Notes under the pieces: model-generated
What the model was told of the DNA's origin: nothing
Database searches by the model: none
The model's input: only the letters and a program-made list of their open reading frames with translations
Made by a program: the position numbers and the translations under genes
Shown here: positions 7,198-13,219 of the stretch, piece after piece
Numbering within the stretch: position 1 is the first letter of the stretch
Layout: each line of letters starts with the position of its first letter
Origin: Oligoflexia bacterium
Lineage (GTDB): Bacteria > Bdellovibrionota > UBA1018
Length of the DNA stretch: 16,750 nt
Direction of reading: 5' to 3'
Assembly: GCA_903858195.1 (NCBI GenBank)
Contig: CAIOHW010000291.1
Coordinates: forward strand, 1-16,750

Positions 7198-7674
7198 AAC
7201 TCAAACTCCAATTCTCTTTCAGCCCAAGCCCTTCAAACCGCCCAGCCCGCCCTCATCGCATCGATCGATGAAAAGGCGCTTCTCGACCTGCTTTCGCGCG
7301 GCACGGTGCAGAACATCCCCGCAGGCTCACAGTTCGTTCGCCAGGGCCAGACTCGCGTGAGCGGGCTCTACATGATCCTCGAGGGGATGGTGGGCCAGCT
7401 CGAGTCGACCGACGGCGGCAATCGCCACCTGACCTGTGCGATGGGCCCGGGAGAGTTTTTGGGCGAACTGAGTGAACTGGGAGAAGTGATCGAAGGACTC
7501 TCGTCCGTGACCCTCAAGGCGCACAGCGCCTGCCAGCTTGTCTACATTCCAAAGACCGAAGTCGACACTTGGCTCAATCTGCACCCGACAGAACAGGCTC
7601 AGTTCATGCGCTACCTTGCTCGCGAGCAAGGGTGGCGGCGTGAGTTTGCCTCAAATGTGATTGGAAACGCCTGA
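7195..7674 (+). CDS. Cyclic-nucleotide-binding-like domain protein without output domain
   Basis: The product is 159 aa. After a Ser/Asn-rich start, residues about 25-145 match the CRP/CNBD fold: a helix (EKALLDLLSRG), the beta strands of GSQFVRQGQTRVSGLYMILEG (44-64), and GPGEFLGELSEL (85-96), which corresponds to the phosphate-binding cassette. The chain ends with a helix (about 128-158), and no helix-turn-helix follows, so it is not a DNA-binding CRP. The cassette's usual Pro-Arg-Ser/Thr-Ala is replaced by Leu-Ser-Ser-Val (102-105); the Arg that normally grips the cyclic phosphate is missing, so ligand binding in the usual way is doubtful. It sits between two receiver genes, with its TGA only four bases before the next ATG. 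The arrangement suggests that it works with the receivers as a separate module of one signalling unit. Confidence 0.88.
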   Translation: MNSNSNSLSAQALQTAQPALIASIDEKALLDLLSRGTVQNIPAGSQFVRQGQTRVSGLYMILEGMVGQLESTDGGNRHLTCAMGPGEFLGELSELGEVIEGLSSVTLKAHSACQLVYIPKTEVDTWLNLHPTEQAQFMRYLAREQGWRREFASNVIGNA

Positions 7675-7678
7675 GATC

Positions 7679-8089
7679 ATGTACCCGGACTCGACCCGTA
7701 TCTTGATCGTCGATGACTCGATTGCCATGCGAAAGGCCATGCGGCGCAATCTCACCGCATTGGGCTACAGCAAGGTCGAGGAGGCCGACGACGGCAAGAC
7801 GGGTTTCATGGCGCTTGAAGAAGCATCTGCCCAGAACAACCCCTTCGGGCTCGTGCTCTCGGACAGCTCCATGATGAACTGGGGAGCCATCGAGTTTTTA
7901 AAGGCCGTCCGGGCCGAGGCCAAGTACGCCAAGCTTCCGTTCATCGTACTTTCGCCCGAGGTCGAGCGCACGGCACTCCTCGAGTTTGCGCAGGCCGGAG
8001 CGAGCAACGTGATCGCAAAACCGTTTGACGAAGCCGATCTCAGAGCCAAGCTCGAACAGACCTTCAAGCACTGGCCGCCCGCGGGCTGA
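7679..8089 (+). CDS. Single-domain response regulator with atypical phosphorylation loop
   Basis: The product is 136 aa from the ATG at 7679, four bases after the CNBD stop, so translation is probably coupled. An in-frame TTG at 7661 would overlap the CNBD gene and adds only six residues. The chain is one receiver domain: acidic pair D12-D13 (ILIVDDS), phosphoacceptor D62, Ser in place of the switch Thr (S92, IVLSPE), and K114 (IAKPF). The loop after D62 reads SDSSMMNWG instead of the usual D-W-x-M-P, losing the conserved proline. It is a diverged paralogue of the first receiver (shared features include LKAVRAE near residue 75 and a Tyr-Ala three residues later). No output domain follows. It can probably still be phosphorylated, but its kinetics or partner may differ. 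No kinase gene is in the window. Confidence 0.9.
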   Translation: MYPDSTRILIVDDSIAMRKAMRRNLTALGYSKVEEADDGKTGFMALEEASAQNNPFGLVLSDSSMMNWGAIEFLKAVRAEAKYAKLPFIVLSPEVERTALLEFAQAGASNVIAKPFDEADLRAKLEQTFKHWPPAG

Positions 8090-8158
8090 GACCACGCCCG
8101 GGGACCAGGCTTCAGTTTCATCTTGAGATGCCCCGGCGATCTATTCGAAGCTGGGAGC

Positions 8159-9028
8159 ATGAAGCGTCAACTGGTTCGGAGCCTTGGCCCGGTGCTGCTC
8201 TTTTCGGTAGCTGCCTGCGGCGGCTCGCCGTTCATTCCCGACAGTGACGAAGTGGTCAACTCCGTAGGCGACCTCACGGCAAGCCTCGATGAGATGCTGG
8301 CTGCAGCGGGCCAGGAGGCTCCCCTCCTTGAAATCTTTCATAGCGAACACGAAGAAGACAACGAGCTGACCGGTCCGGAGCGCGTGTCGTGCCTGACGAC
8401 GACACCCATTTCGCAACTGGCCTGCAACGCCGGCACGAAGACCTGGACCCTCGGAGGCAACTGCTCAAGCGGCCTTCGCACCGCCGTCACCGGCACCGTC
8501 GGGTTTCAGTTCTCAGCAACCGACTGCTCTCTTGCCACTACCGGTCAGTCGATCGCGCGTCAGGTCGATACGGTGATGACGGGCAAGAAGCTCGGGGTAC
8601 TCACCTCCACGTCTTCGAGCTCAGGGCAGGTGCTCACGCGAACCGATGCGGGCTTTGAGTTTTTTGTGAACGACCTGCGCAGGTTTTTTGAGTGGCCTGA
8701 CTACTCGACTGACCCCATGGATGTGACCACACCCACCGCTTGGGTCGTCACCGGCACGAGCCGTGCGGATCGCGTGATCGCGTCAGGCGAGATCGAGGTC
8801 GTTCATGTCAACTTTGGCTGGACCGCAAAGCTCGCCATCGTGACCCCGCTTAGGCAAGTGGCCGGCTGCAACTGCCCCACCTCGGGCAAGCTGAGCGGCG
8901 CAATCACAGGCAAAGAAACCGACGACCAATTCGAGATCGAGTTTACAGGCTGCGGCACCGCCCTCATGGGCGCGCGCGGGATTCACACCCTTAAGGTCAA
9001 GTTCGACCGCTGCGCTCCGGTCTCGTAG
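8159..9028 (+). CDS. Putative lipoprotein, cysteine-containing, unknown function
   Basis: The product is 289 aa from the ATG at 8159, which has a GGGAG ribosome site just upstream. A TTG at 8123 in the same frame lacks one. The N-terminus is a lipoprotein signal: MKRQLVR, hydrophobic core and lipobox V-A-A-C with the lipidated cysteine at residue 20, followed by Gly-Gly, so the protein should be anchored in the envelope. An acidic, helical stretch follows (about 30-70). The rest is Gly/Thr/Ser-rich beta-type sequence with cysteines at regular places (ISQLACN, GGNCSSG, ATDCSL, GCNCPTSG, FTGCGTA, FDRCA). TGTVGFQFSATDC and GAITG...FEIEFTGC look like two versions of one repeated strand unit ending in a cysteine. 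I do not recognise a named domain. It lies 69 bases after the second receiver; co-transcription is possible. Its end is nine bases from a convergent gene. Confidence 0.78.
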   Translation: MKRQLVRSLGPVLLFSVAACGGSPFIPDSDEVVNSVGDLTASLDEMLAAAGQEAPLLEIFHSEHEEDNELTGPERVSCLTTTPISQLACNAGTKTWTLGGNCSSGLRTAVTGTVGFQFSATDCSLATTGQSIARQVDTVMTGKKLGVLTSTSSSSGQVLTRTDAGFEFFVNDLRRFFEWPDYSTDPMDVTTPTAWVVTGTSRADRVIASGEIEVVHVNFGWTAKLAIVTPLRQVAGCNCPTSGKLSGAITGKETDDQFEIEFTGCGTALMGARGIHTLKVKFDRCAPVS

Positions 9029-9037
9029 CGAGCCCGA

Positions 9038-9217
9038 TCAGGACGACTTGGCTGCCTCAGCCTTGCACTTGGCCGAGTCGGCAGGTTCGCACTTGGGGCT
9101 TGCAGGCTTCTTGATCGCCGGCGGCCGCGGCGGAATGAAGATCCCGCTCGCCTGAGCCAAGCTCACTTGGGCCACACCAACCACAACAGCAGCCATCACG
9201 GCTTTGGAGATTTTCAT
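9038..9217 (-). CDS. Small exported proline/lysine-rich peptide with two cysteines
   Basis: From the ATG at 9217 the product is 59 aa: a signal peptide (MKISKAVMAAVVVGVAQVSLAQA) and a mature part of about 36 residues. The mature part is rich in Pro, Lys and Ala, with two cysteines eight residues apart (KCEPADSAKCKAE). A GGGAAAGGG run 7-15 bases upstream supports this start. An alternative ATG at 9235 overlaps the stop of the beta-barrel gene (TAATG) and would add MGKGKP; both give an export signal. It is tightly coupled to the barrel gene and so probably produced with it. I do not recognise it; it could be a small structural or accessory factor of the barrel, or a secreted peptide. The reading frame is short, but the signal peptide, ribosome site and coupling argue that it is real. 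Confidence 0.65.
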   Translation of the reverse strand: MKISKAVMAAVVVGVAQVSLAQASGIFIPPRPPAIKKPASPKCEPADSAKCKAEAAKSS

Positions 9218-9234
9218 GGGTTTGCCCTTTCCCA

Positions 9235-10149
9235 TTAATACATGAGGTAGCTGAGGTTCACGCCCAGGGTCGTCGACTTGTCCGTATTCATGCCCGCAAG
9301 CTTGACATACGTAAACGCATCGACCGACACCCGCTCGGCTGCGGCGTAAGACACCACCGCGCCCGGGCCGCTATGCGAGTCCGAGAGCTTGGGGCCATAA
9401 GGCAGCTCATGAAACTGCGTCGGCAGCTTGGGGTCATGAAAGCAGTTGGTCCCGTCGGCTGACTGCAAGAAATGATAGTACGGGCTGAACATCAGGCGGG
9501 CCGAGACCGGCATCACCAGTCCTGCGGCACCTTCCCACTGCGAGACCCTGCCGTTGGTGCGGTAGATGTACTTGGGGTTCACATAGCCGTACACGTTACC
9601 AAACAGGTTTCGGCCCATTTCAAACCCGATCGAGCCGTGGTGCGAGCGGTCGTTGGGCGACTGAAACACCCAGGGCTCGTTCACGTTATGAGCAAGCTTG
9701 AGTTCAAAGGTTCCGGTCAGGTCAAAGCCGCGCTCTTCAGAGGTATAGATGCCGCGCTTGGCGCGAAGCGTGTAGTAGCTGATGCCCGTCGTGCGATAGA
9801 TGTCCGACCCATCTGCCCTGAGGTGCCCCTTGTTGGTGAAACCCACCGAAAAGCCCACCTCGGTGCGCTCATTGATTCCGCGCGTGGCGCCCAATTCAAA
9901 CTGCTGATCCTGAAAGATCTCGTCCGGCTCCGGGTTATTGATTCCGTCAGGGCGGGTGGTCGAGGGCTGGTACCAGAGCTTGTCGCTCGAGGCCTGCCCC
10001 ATGTTGAAGTCAAACTTGGTCATGCCCTCCGGGAGCGTGCCTGCAAGCGCCAGGGACGACCCCGTCACTCCGAGCAACGAGCACACCAGCGATCCTGCCA
10101 GCGCGCGCCCAAAAACTACCGTCAAAAAACCAGATCCTCGTTCAGCCAT
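9235..10149 (-). CDS. Outer-membrane beta-barrel protein, unassigned
   Basis: The product is 304 aa from the ATG at 10149, preceded by a GGGGGAG ribosome site. The longer frame to 10206 runs past the promoter's -10 and is rejected. A signal peptide of roughly 35 residues (basic start, long hydrophobic core, cleavage near S-L-A-L-A-G) leads into alternating amphipathic strands. The mature chain is rich in Tyr, Phe, Gly and Asn with turn motifs, for example ERTEVGFSVGFTNKGHL, ISYYTLRAKRG, GNVYGYVNPKYIYR and SARLMFSPYYHF, and ends TTLGVNLSYLMY with a terminal aromatic residue. This is the pattern of an outer-membrane barrel of about 12-14 strands. Substrate or ligand is unknown. It is followed by the 59-aa exported peptide (stop/start overlap TAATG) and is transcribed divergently from the Tat lipoprotein. 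Confidence 0.8.
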   Translation of the reverse strand: MAERGSGFLTVVFGRALAGSLVCSLLGVTGSSLALAGTLPEGMTKFDFNMGQASSDKLWYQPSTTRPDGINNPEPDEIFQDQQFELGATRGINERTEVGFSVGFTNKGHLRADGSDIYRTTGISYYTLRAKRGIYTSEERGFDLTGTFELKLAHNVNEPWVFQSPNDRSHHGSIGFEMGRNLFGNVYGYVNPKYIYRTNGRVSQWEGAAGLVMPVSARLMFSPYYHFLQSADGTNCFHDPKLPTQFHELPYGPKLSDSHSGPGAVVSYAAAERVSVDAFTYVKLAGMNTDKSTTLGVNLSYLMY

Positions 10150-10187
10150 CCTGTGCTCCCCCGTGCTCCAATGATCGATGTTCCATG

Positions 10188-10216
10188 AGTGTAAAAGATC
10201 ACCCATTCAATGCCAA
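10188..10216 (-). promoter_or_regulatory. Promoter of the beta-barrel/peptide operon
   Basis: On the minus strand, TTGGCA (10211-10216), a 17-base spacer and TACACT (10188-10193). The hexamers match five and four of six sigma-70 consensus bases with ideal spacing. The start of transcription would fall near 10180, giving a leader of about 30 bases that contains the GGGGGAG ribosome site. Confidence 0.6.
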
Positions 10217-10243
10217 GCGATTCCAAATTCACTCTGAACAAGA

Positions 10244-10271
10244 TTGACTGAAATTCGAAAGGCCCTACACT
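10244..10271 (+). promoter_or_regulatory. Promoter of the Tat lipoprotein gene
   Basis: TTGACT (10244-10249), a 16-base spacer and TACACT (10266-10271), then about 29 bases to the ATG with a GAGAGGGAA ribosome site. It is back to back with the barrel promoter; the two -35 elements are only 27 bases apart, so one regulator bound between them could control both. Confidence 0.6.
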
Positions 10272-10300
10272 CTAAAGATCAACTTCGAGAGGGAAACGCC

Positions 10301-10792
10301 ATGAGCTCCAAGAAATCCAAGCCACTTACAGATTCGCTCGCCGGATGGAATCGCCGCCGCTTTGTGAAGTCTCTTGGACTCGGATTTGTAGCCCTCACTG
10401 CGGGTCGACTGCTTGCCGCTTGCGGCGTGACCAACAGCATCCGCGACGGCGAAGACGAGTCGGCGGTTGAGGGTTGTGACGTCAACGCATTTTCATGCAC
10501 GCTCACTCAGGACTTCAACGGCAAGACTTACAGCATTCAGATTGCTGATCCGACCAGCACGGATGAGCTTGAAACTGAGTGGCACAACCACAGCCTGACT
10601 CTTTCAACCGAGGCGCTTGATAGCGGCGCTTGGAGCGTTCAGGGCGCTTCGAGCCATGATCATTTGATTGACCTACTGACCAACAAGACGGCGATTCTTG
10701 GCTTGAACATCGGTGACCCGGCAGTGACCATCGTCTCTGACGAAGGCAATTCAGGACATATCCACACGTTCCTGATCTCGGTCATCGCCTAA
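10301..10792 (+). CDS. Tat-exported putative lipoprotein with three HxH motifs
   Basis: The product is 163 aa from the ATG at 10301, which follows a GAGAGGGAA ribosome site. The in-frame TTG at 10244 is part of the -35 and cannot be the start. The N-terminus carries a twin-arginine signal (N-R-R-R-F-V-K, 17-23), a hydrophobic core and a lipobox L-A-A-C with the cysteine at 41, so the protein is probably folded in the cytoplasm, exported by Tat and lipidated. The mature part is acidic, with two cysteines (59 and 66) and then a beta-rich region bearing HNH (95-97), HDH (119-121) and HIH (153-155). Such spaced His-x-His pairs are typical of metal sites; prior folding by Tat export fits a cofactor, but no metal is proven. 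I do not recognise a named family. A terminator follows the gene. Confidence 0.82.
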   Translation: MSSKKSKPLTDSLAGWNRRRFVKSLGLGFVALTAGRLLAACGVTNSIRDGEDESAVEGCDVNAFSCTLTQDFNGKTYSIQIADPTSTDELETEWHNHSLTLSTEALDSGAWSVQGASSHDHLIDLLTNKTAILGLNIGDPAVTIVSDEGNSGHIHTFLISVIA

Positions 10793-10821
10793 CTGAATCC
10801 ACAGTCCTGATCGGAAAGCGA

Positions 10822-10854
10822 AGCCCTGCGCGGCCATGCCATGCAGGGCTTTTC
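10822..10854 (+). terminator. Intrinsic terminator after the Tat lipoprotein gene
   Basis: AGCCCTGC (10822-10829) pairs with GCAGGGCT (10843-10850), an 8-bp perfect stem. The loop has an internal GGC-CAT-GCC mini-hairpin, and TTTTCT follows directly. It lies 30 bases after the stop codon. Confidence 0.8.
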
Positions 10855-10895
10855 TACGCCTTGAATACGGCGCTAGCCAAGACTCTGCTCGAGGC

Positions 10896-10931
10896 AAAAA
10901 AGAAACGCCGCCCAAGCAACTTGGGCGGCGT
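10896..10931 (-). terminator. Strong intrinsic terminator after the cytochrome c lipoprotein gene
   Basis: A perfect 12-bp stem: ACGCCGCCCAAG (10905-10916) pairs with CTTGGGCGGCGT (10920-10931) around a 3-base loop. On the minus strand it is followed by a T-rich run (complement of the A-run 10896-10905). It faces the plus-strand terminator at 10822-10854, so the convergent genes are insulated from each other. Confidence 0.9.
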
Positions 10932-10959
10932 CTCAGGTTTAATCTCGCTGGTCCTGTCG

Positions 10960-12039
10960 TTAGGGCTCGCAGGGAGCTCCAGCGTCAAACCAGTCATTCA
11001 ACATCGCCTCAGTGTAGGTGGCCTGACCCGCCGAGTCGATCTTGACGTAATTGAAGGGCGCCGCCGCGTTAGTGGGCGGCATCTGGTTTCCAGTGAAACC
11101 CGCGTAGACCGAACTGTTGTTCACACCTCGGATCTTCTCGAGCAAGCGACTATCACGCACGCCTGCGTTGGCCGTCCCGGTACCTGCGGTGCCGGTGTAG
11201 GCAGAAACACTCCAGGCCGCACCGCCACTGGAGCAGCCGCTTGCCGCTAAAGTCAGGCAGTTGGCGTGTTCATGATCCACACTGCTCGTGGCAGTTCCTT
11301 GCCGGTGAGTCGCAGCGGTGGCTCCAGTAACCGCCATCCAACCAATCGGATTGGCCTTGTTGCGGATGTTCTTGCAGTACCACTGAGTGGGGCTCGTCGC
11401 TGCATCGGCCCAAGGGCGGCCTGATTGCGAACCGGTGGGGCTGTGGCAGGTGATACAGGATTGCCCGTTGGTCTGCGACCCATCGGTTAGCGCTGTGCTC
11501 AAGAACCCCTTCACGTTATTCCAGTAGGTTCGCTCCTGGGCCGTACCAATCACAAACACCACGTCAGCAGTGCTCGAGCCGAAGTCATTCGTTGCCGTCA
11601 CGGTGATCGTCCGGCCAGCAACTGGCGTCATGATCGAGCGAGCAAGCGCACCCGCCGTCACTACGCCGGTCGAAGCGTCAACCGTGAACCCAGCTGCTGT
11701 GTCGGTGGAAGAGATCGTGAAATCTACAGTCGGGTCATCCACACTCGAGACCGAAGGAGTATCGCTCACGCAGGGAGTAGCAGCGGTAGAGTCGACATCG
11801 CACTCTTCGTCGGTAGCGTACGAAACAATCGGAGCTCCCGGAGGAGGGGGCACTTCGCCACCACCACTACCACCACCGCCAGTTACTTCATCCAGGAGGT
11901 CGCTGTTGTTGGCAGAGGGATCGTTAAAGAAGTCGTAATCACCTGTGCCCAGGCAGGCTGCCAGGGTGCTCACGGCTGCGATGGCAACAAAGCCGCGTGC
12001 CGAGCGCAGGGTCCATTTTTTGTTCAAATTCTTTTTCAT
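10960..12039 (-). CDS. Cytochrome c-type lipoprotein with Ig/cadherin-like domain
   Basis: The product has 359 aa, with an AGGAAGGA ribosome site before the ATG at 12039. The N-terminus is a lipoprotein signal with lipobox L-A-A-C (Cys29). A flexible linker follows (GGGGSGGGEVPPPPGAP, 54-70), then a beta-sandwich of Ig/cadherin type (about 100-165; note FTVDASTGVVTAG and RTITVTATNDFGSSTADV). The C-terminal half contains one heme c site, C195-I-T-C-H199, and a probable axial Met320 in GNQMPP, as in class I cytochromes. The insert between these is long (about 120 residues) with HEH, extra cysteines (222, 261, 269) and Gly/Ala/Thr-rich loops. The protein is likely held in the envelope and moves electrons, with an unknown partner. 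It follows the porin gene, separated by a hairpin and no evident promoter. Confidence 0.85.
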   Translation of the reverse strand: MKKNLNKKWTLRSARGFVAIAAVSTLAACLGTGDYDFFNDPSANNSDLLDEVTGGGGSGGGEVPPPPGAPIVSYATDEECDVDSTAATPCVSDTPSVSSVDDPTVDFTISSTDTAAGFTVDASTGVVTAGALARSIMTPVAGRTITVTATNDFGSSTADVVFVIGTAQERTYWNNVKGFLSTALTDGSQTNGQSCITCHSPTGSQSGRPWADAATSPTQWYCKNIRNKANPIGWMAVTGATAATHRQGTATSSVDHEHANCLTLAASGCSSGGAAWSVSAYTGTAGTGTANAGVRDSRLLEKIRGVNNSSVYAGFTGNQMPPTNAAAPFNYVKIDSAGQATYTEAMLNDWFDAGAPCEP

Positions 12040-12065
12040 AAATTCCTTCCTCGGGGCTCAGAGAG

Positions 12066-12120
12066 AGAAAAGGGGCGTCCGATTGTCGAAACATTAAAGC
12101 TTTTCGGCAATGGACGCCCC
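12066..12120 (-). terminator. Long hairpin between porin and cytochrome genes (terminator/attenuator)
   Basis: GGGGCGTCC (12072-12080) pairs with GGACGCCCC (12112-12120). After one bulged G the stem continues with ATTG/CAAT, a U-G pair and CGAAA/TTTCG, leaving a 10-base loop: about 19 bp in all. On the minus strand a TTTTCTCTCTC tract follows. It lies 22 bases after the porin stop codon and 32 bases before the cytochrome gene start, with no visible promoter between. Confidence 0.75.
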
Positions 12121-12142
12121 GATACTCAGACTTACTTCTGAC

Positions 12143-13105
12143 TTAGAATCCGTAGACGGCGGCGACCTGACCGGAGTGATCGGTCACGGAGTCAGCACCT
12201 TCTGCTGCAGTCGTGGAGCCGAACACATAGTTGGCCTTCACGCTGAGATTCTTGTCCATCATGTAGCGAACGCCAGCGGTTGCTTCCATCTGGGTGCTGC
12301 CGGCGGCGATCTGGTCCATCAGATACTGGGCGCGAACGCCTGCATCCAACTTGTCCATCACGTTGGTGTTGCCCATGACGCCGAAAGACATCTTGGCATC
12401 AGCTTCGCCAGCCTTCTGGTAGGCACCTTCGACGCCGAGGTTGAAGCCGGCGAGCTTGGTGTCTGCAGTGAGGTTGAGGTACATGGCGCTGGTGTCGTCG
12501 TTGACGGCGCGGAACCAGCCACCGAGGCCGACGTTGAAGTCGCCCGAGAGCGAGACCTTGCCGCCGAACTCAGGACGGCTGCCGATCTTGGAGCCGCCGT
12601 TGTTGTTCACACCGCTGACATAGGCCTGGGCCTTGATCGAGTCGGTGATCTTGTAGGAGCCTTCGATACCGGTGTTCGTCCGGGGCTGGGTGTAGGTGAA
12701 CAGCGTGCCCTGATTGACGAAGAAGTTGTCGACGGTGTCGTTTCGCTCGAGGCCGAAGATGCCGTCGAACTGACCCATGCGCCAGCCGGCTCCGTTGGAG
12801 TAGGTGTGGCTGAAGAAGGCCTGTGCCTTGTCAAAGCCGATCAGCATGTCGTTGTTGGCAACTGCGCCCCCTGCCATCTGGAAAGGCATATCGAACTTGA
12901 AGGTCGTGTTGCCCGAGGTGTGGCCGAAGTAGATCGCGCCATCACGAATGATGCTGGGGTCGCCAGCTGCGCCACTGATCGGAAAGCCTGCATCGAGGAA
13001 TCCGCCGACGGAGGTATCAGCTGCACCAGCGATCTGGGCCGAGCCGATCACTGCAACTGCGACAGCAAGGTACTGCACAAACGCACTGCTCTTGAAACGA
13101 GTCAT
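12143..13105 (-). CDS. OmpL-like beta-barrel porin (BBP2-type)
   Basis: The product is 320 aa from the ATG at 13105, which follows AAAGGA at the right distance; earlier in-frame ATGs (13120, 13180) lack a ribosome site. A signal peptide ends near I-A-G-A-A (residue 28). The mature chain is a set of amphipathic strands. It includes features of the putative beta-barrel porin-2 family: an N-terminal GFLDAGFPIS strand, a QAFFSHTYSNGAGWRMGQFDG stretch, DNFFVNQGTLFTYTQPRTNTGIEGSYKITD in two strands, and a C-terminal ...GQVAAVYGF ending in Phe, the BAM-recognised signal. It should form an outer-membrane channel; specificity is unknown. It is the first gene of a probable two-gene unit with the cytochrome c lipoprotein, with a long hairpin in between that could keep porin mRNA high and the second gene low. 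Confidence 0.85.
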   Translation of the reverse strand: MTRFKSSAFVQYLAVAVAVIGSAQIAGAADTSVGGFLDAGFPISGAAGDPSIIRDGAIYFGHTSGNTTFKFDMPFQMAGGAVANNDMLIGFDKAQAFFSHTYSNGAGWRMGQFDGIFGLERNDTVDNFFVNQGTLFTYTQPRTNTGIEGSYKITDSIKAQAYVSGVNNNGGSKIGSRPEFGGKVSLSGDFNVGLGGWFRAVNDDTSAMYLNLTADTKLAGFNLGVEGAYQKAGEADAKMSFGVMGNTNVMDKLDAGVRAQYLMDQIAAGSTQMEATAGVRYMMDKNLSVKANYVFGSTTAAEGADSVTDHSGQVAAVYGF

Positions 13106-13180
13106 TTGAAGTCCTTTCATGGTTTGCAAAGAAGTCTGAAGTCGTTTTTGGACGCCCGCAACAAGATTTTTCCTGTACAT

Positions 13181-13198
13181 GCCGCAATGTATAGCGGC
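13181..13198. promoter_or_regulatory. Inverted repeat over a possible -10 before the porin gene
   Basis: GCCGC (13181-13185), AATGTATA, GCGGC (13194-13198). The middle contains TATACA on the minus strand (13188-13193), a -10-like hexamer 82 bases before the porin ATG. I could not find a good -35. The rest of 13106-13219 holds the porin leader and no gene. Confidence 0.3.
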
Positions 13199-13219
13199 GC
13201 CACGCCAATCAGTTGACGG

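Noticed and set aside
9472..10188. 238-codon plus-strand ORF across the barrel gene
   Set aside because: It is an antisense frame with no ribosome site; the minus-strand gene has promoter, ribosome site and signal peptide.
11865..11885. CCA/CCG-type short repeats
   Set aside because: They encode the Gly/Pro linker of the cytochrome lipoprotein and are low-complexity coding sequence, not a repeat element.
12110..13216. 368-codon plus-strand ORF across the porin gene
   Set aside because: It is the antisense frame of a gene with a signal peptide, beta strands and ribosome site; the translated product has no recognisable start signal or domain and is a codon-bias shadow.
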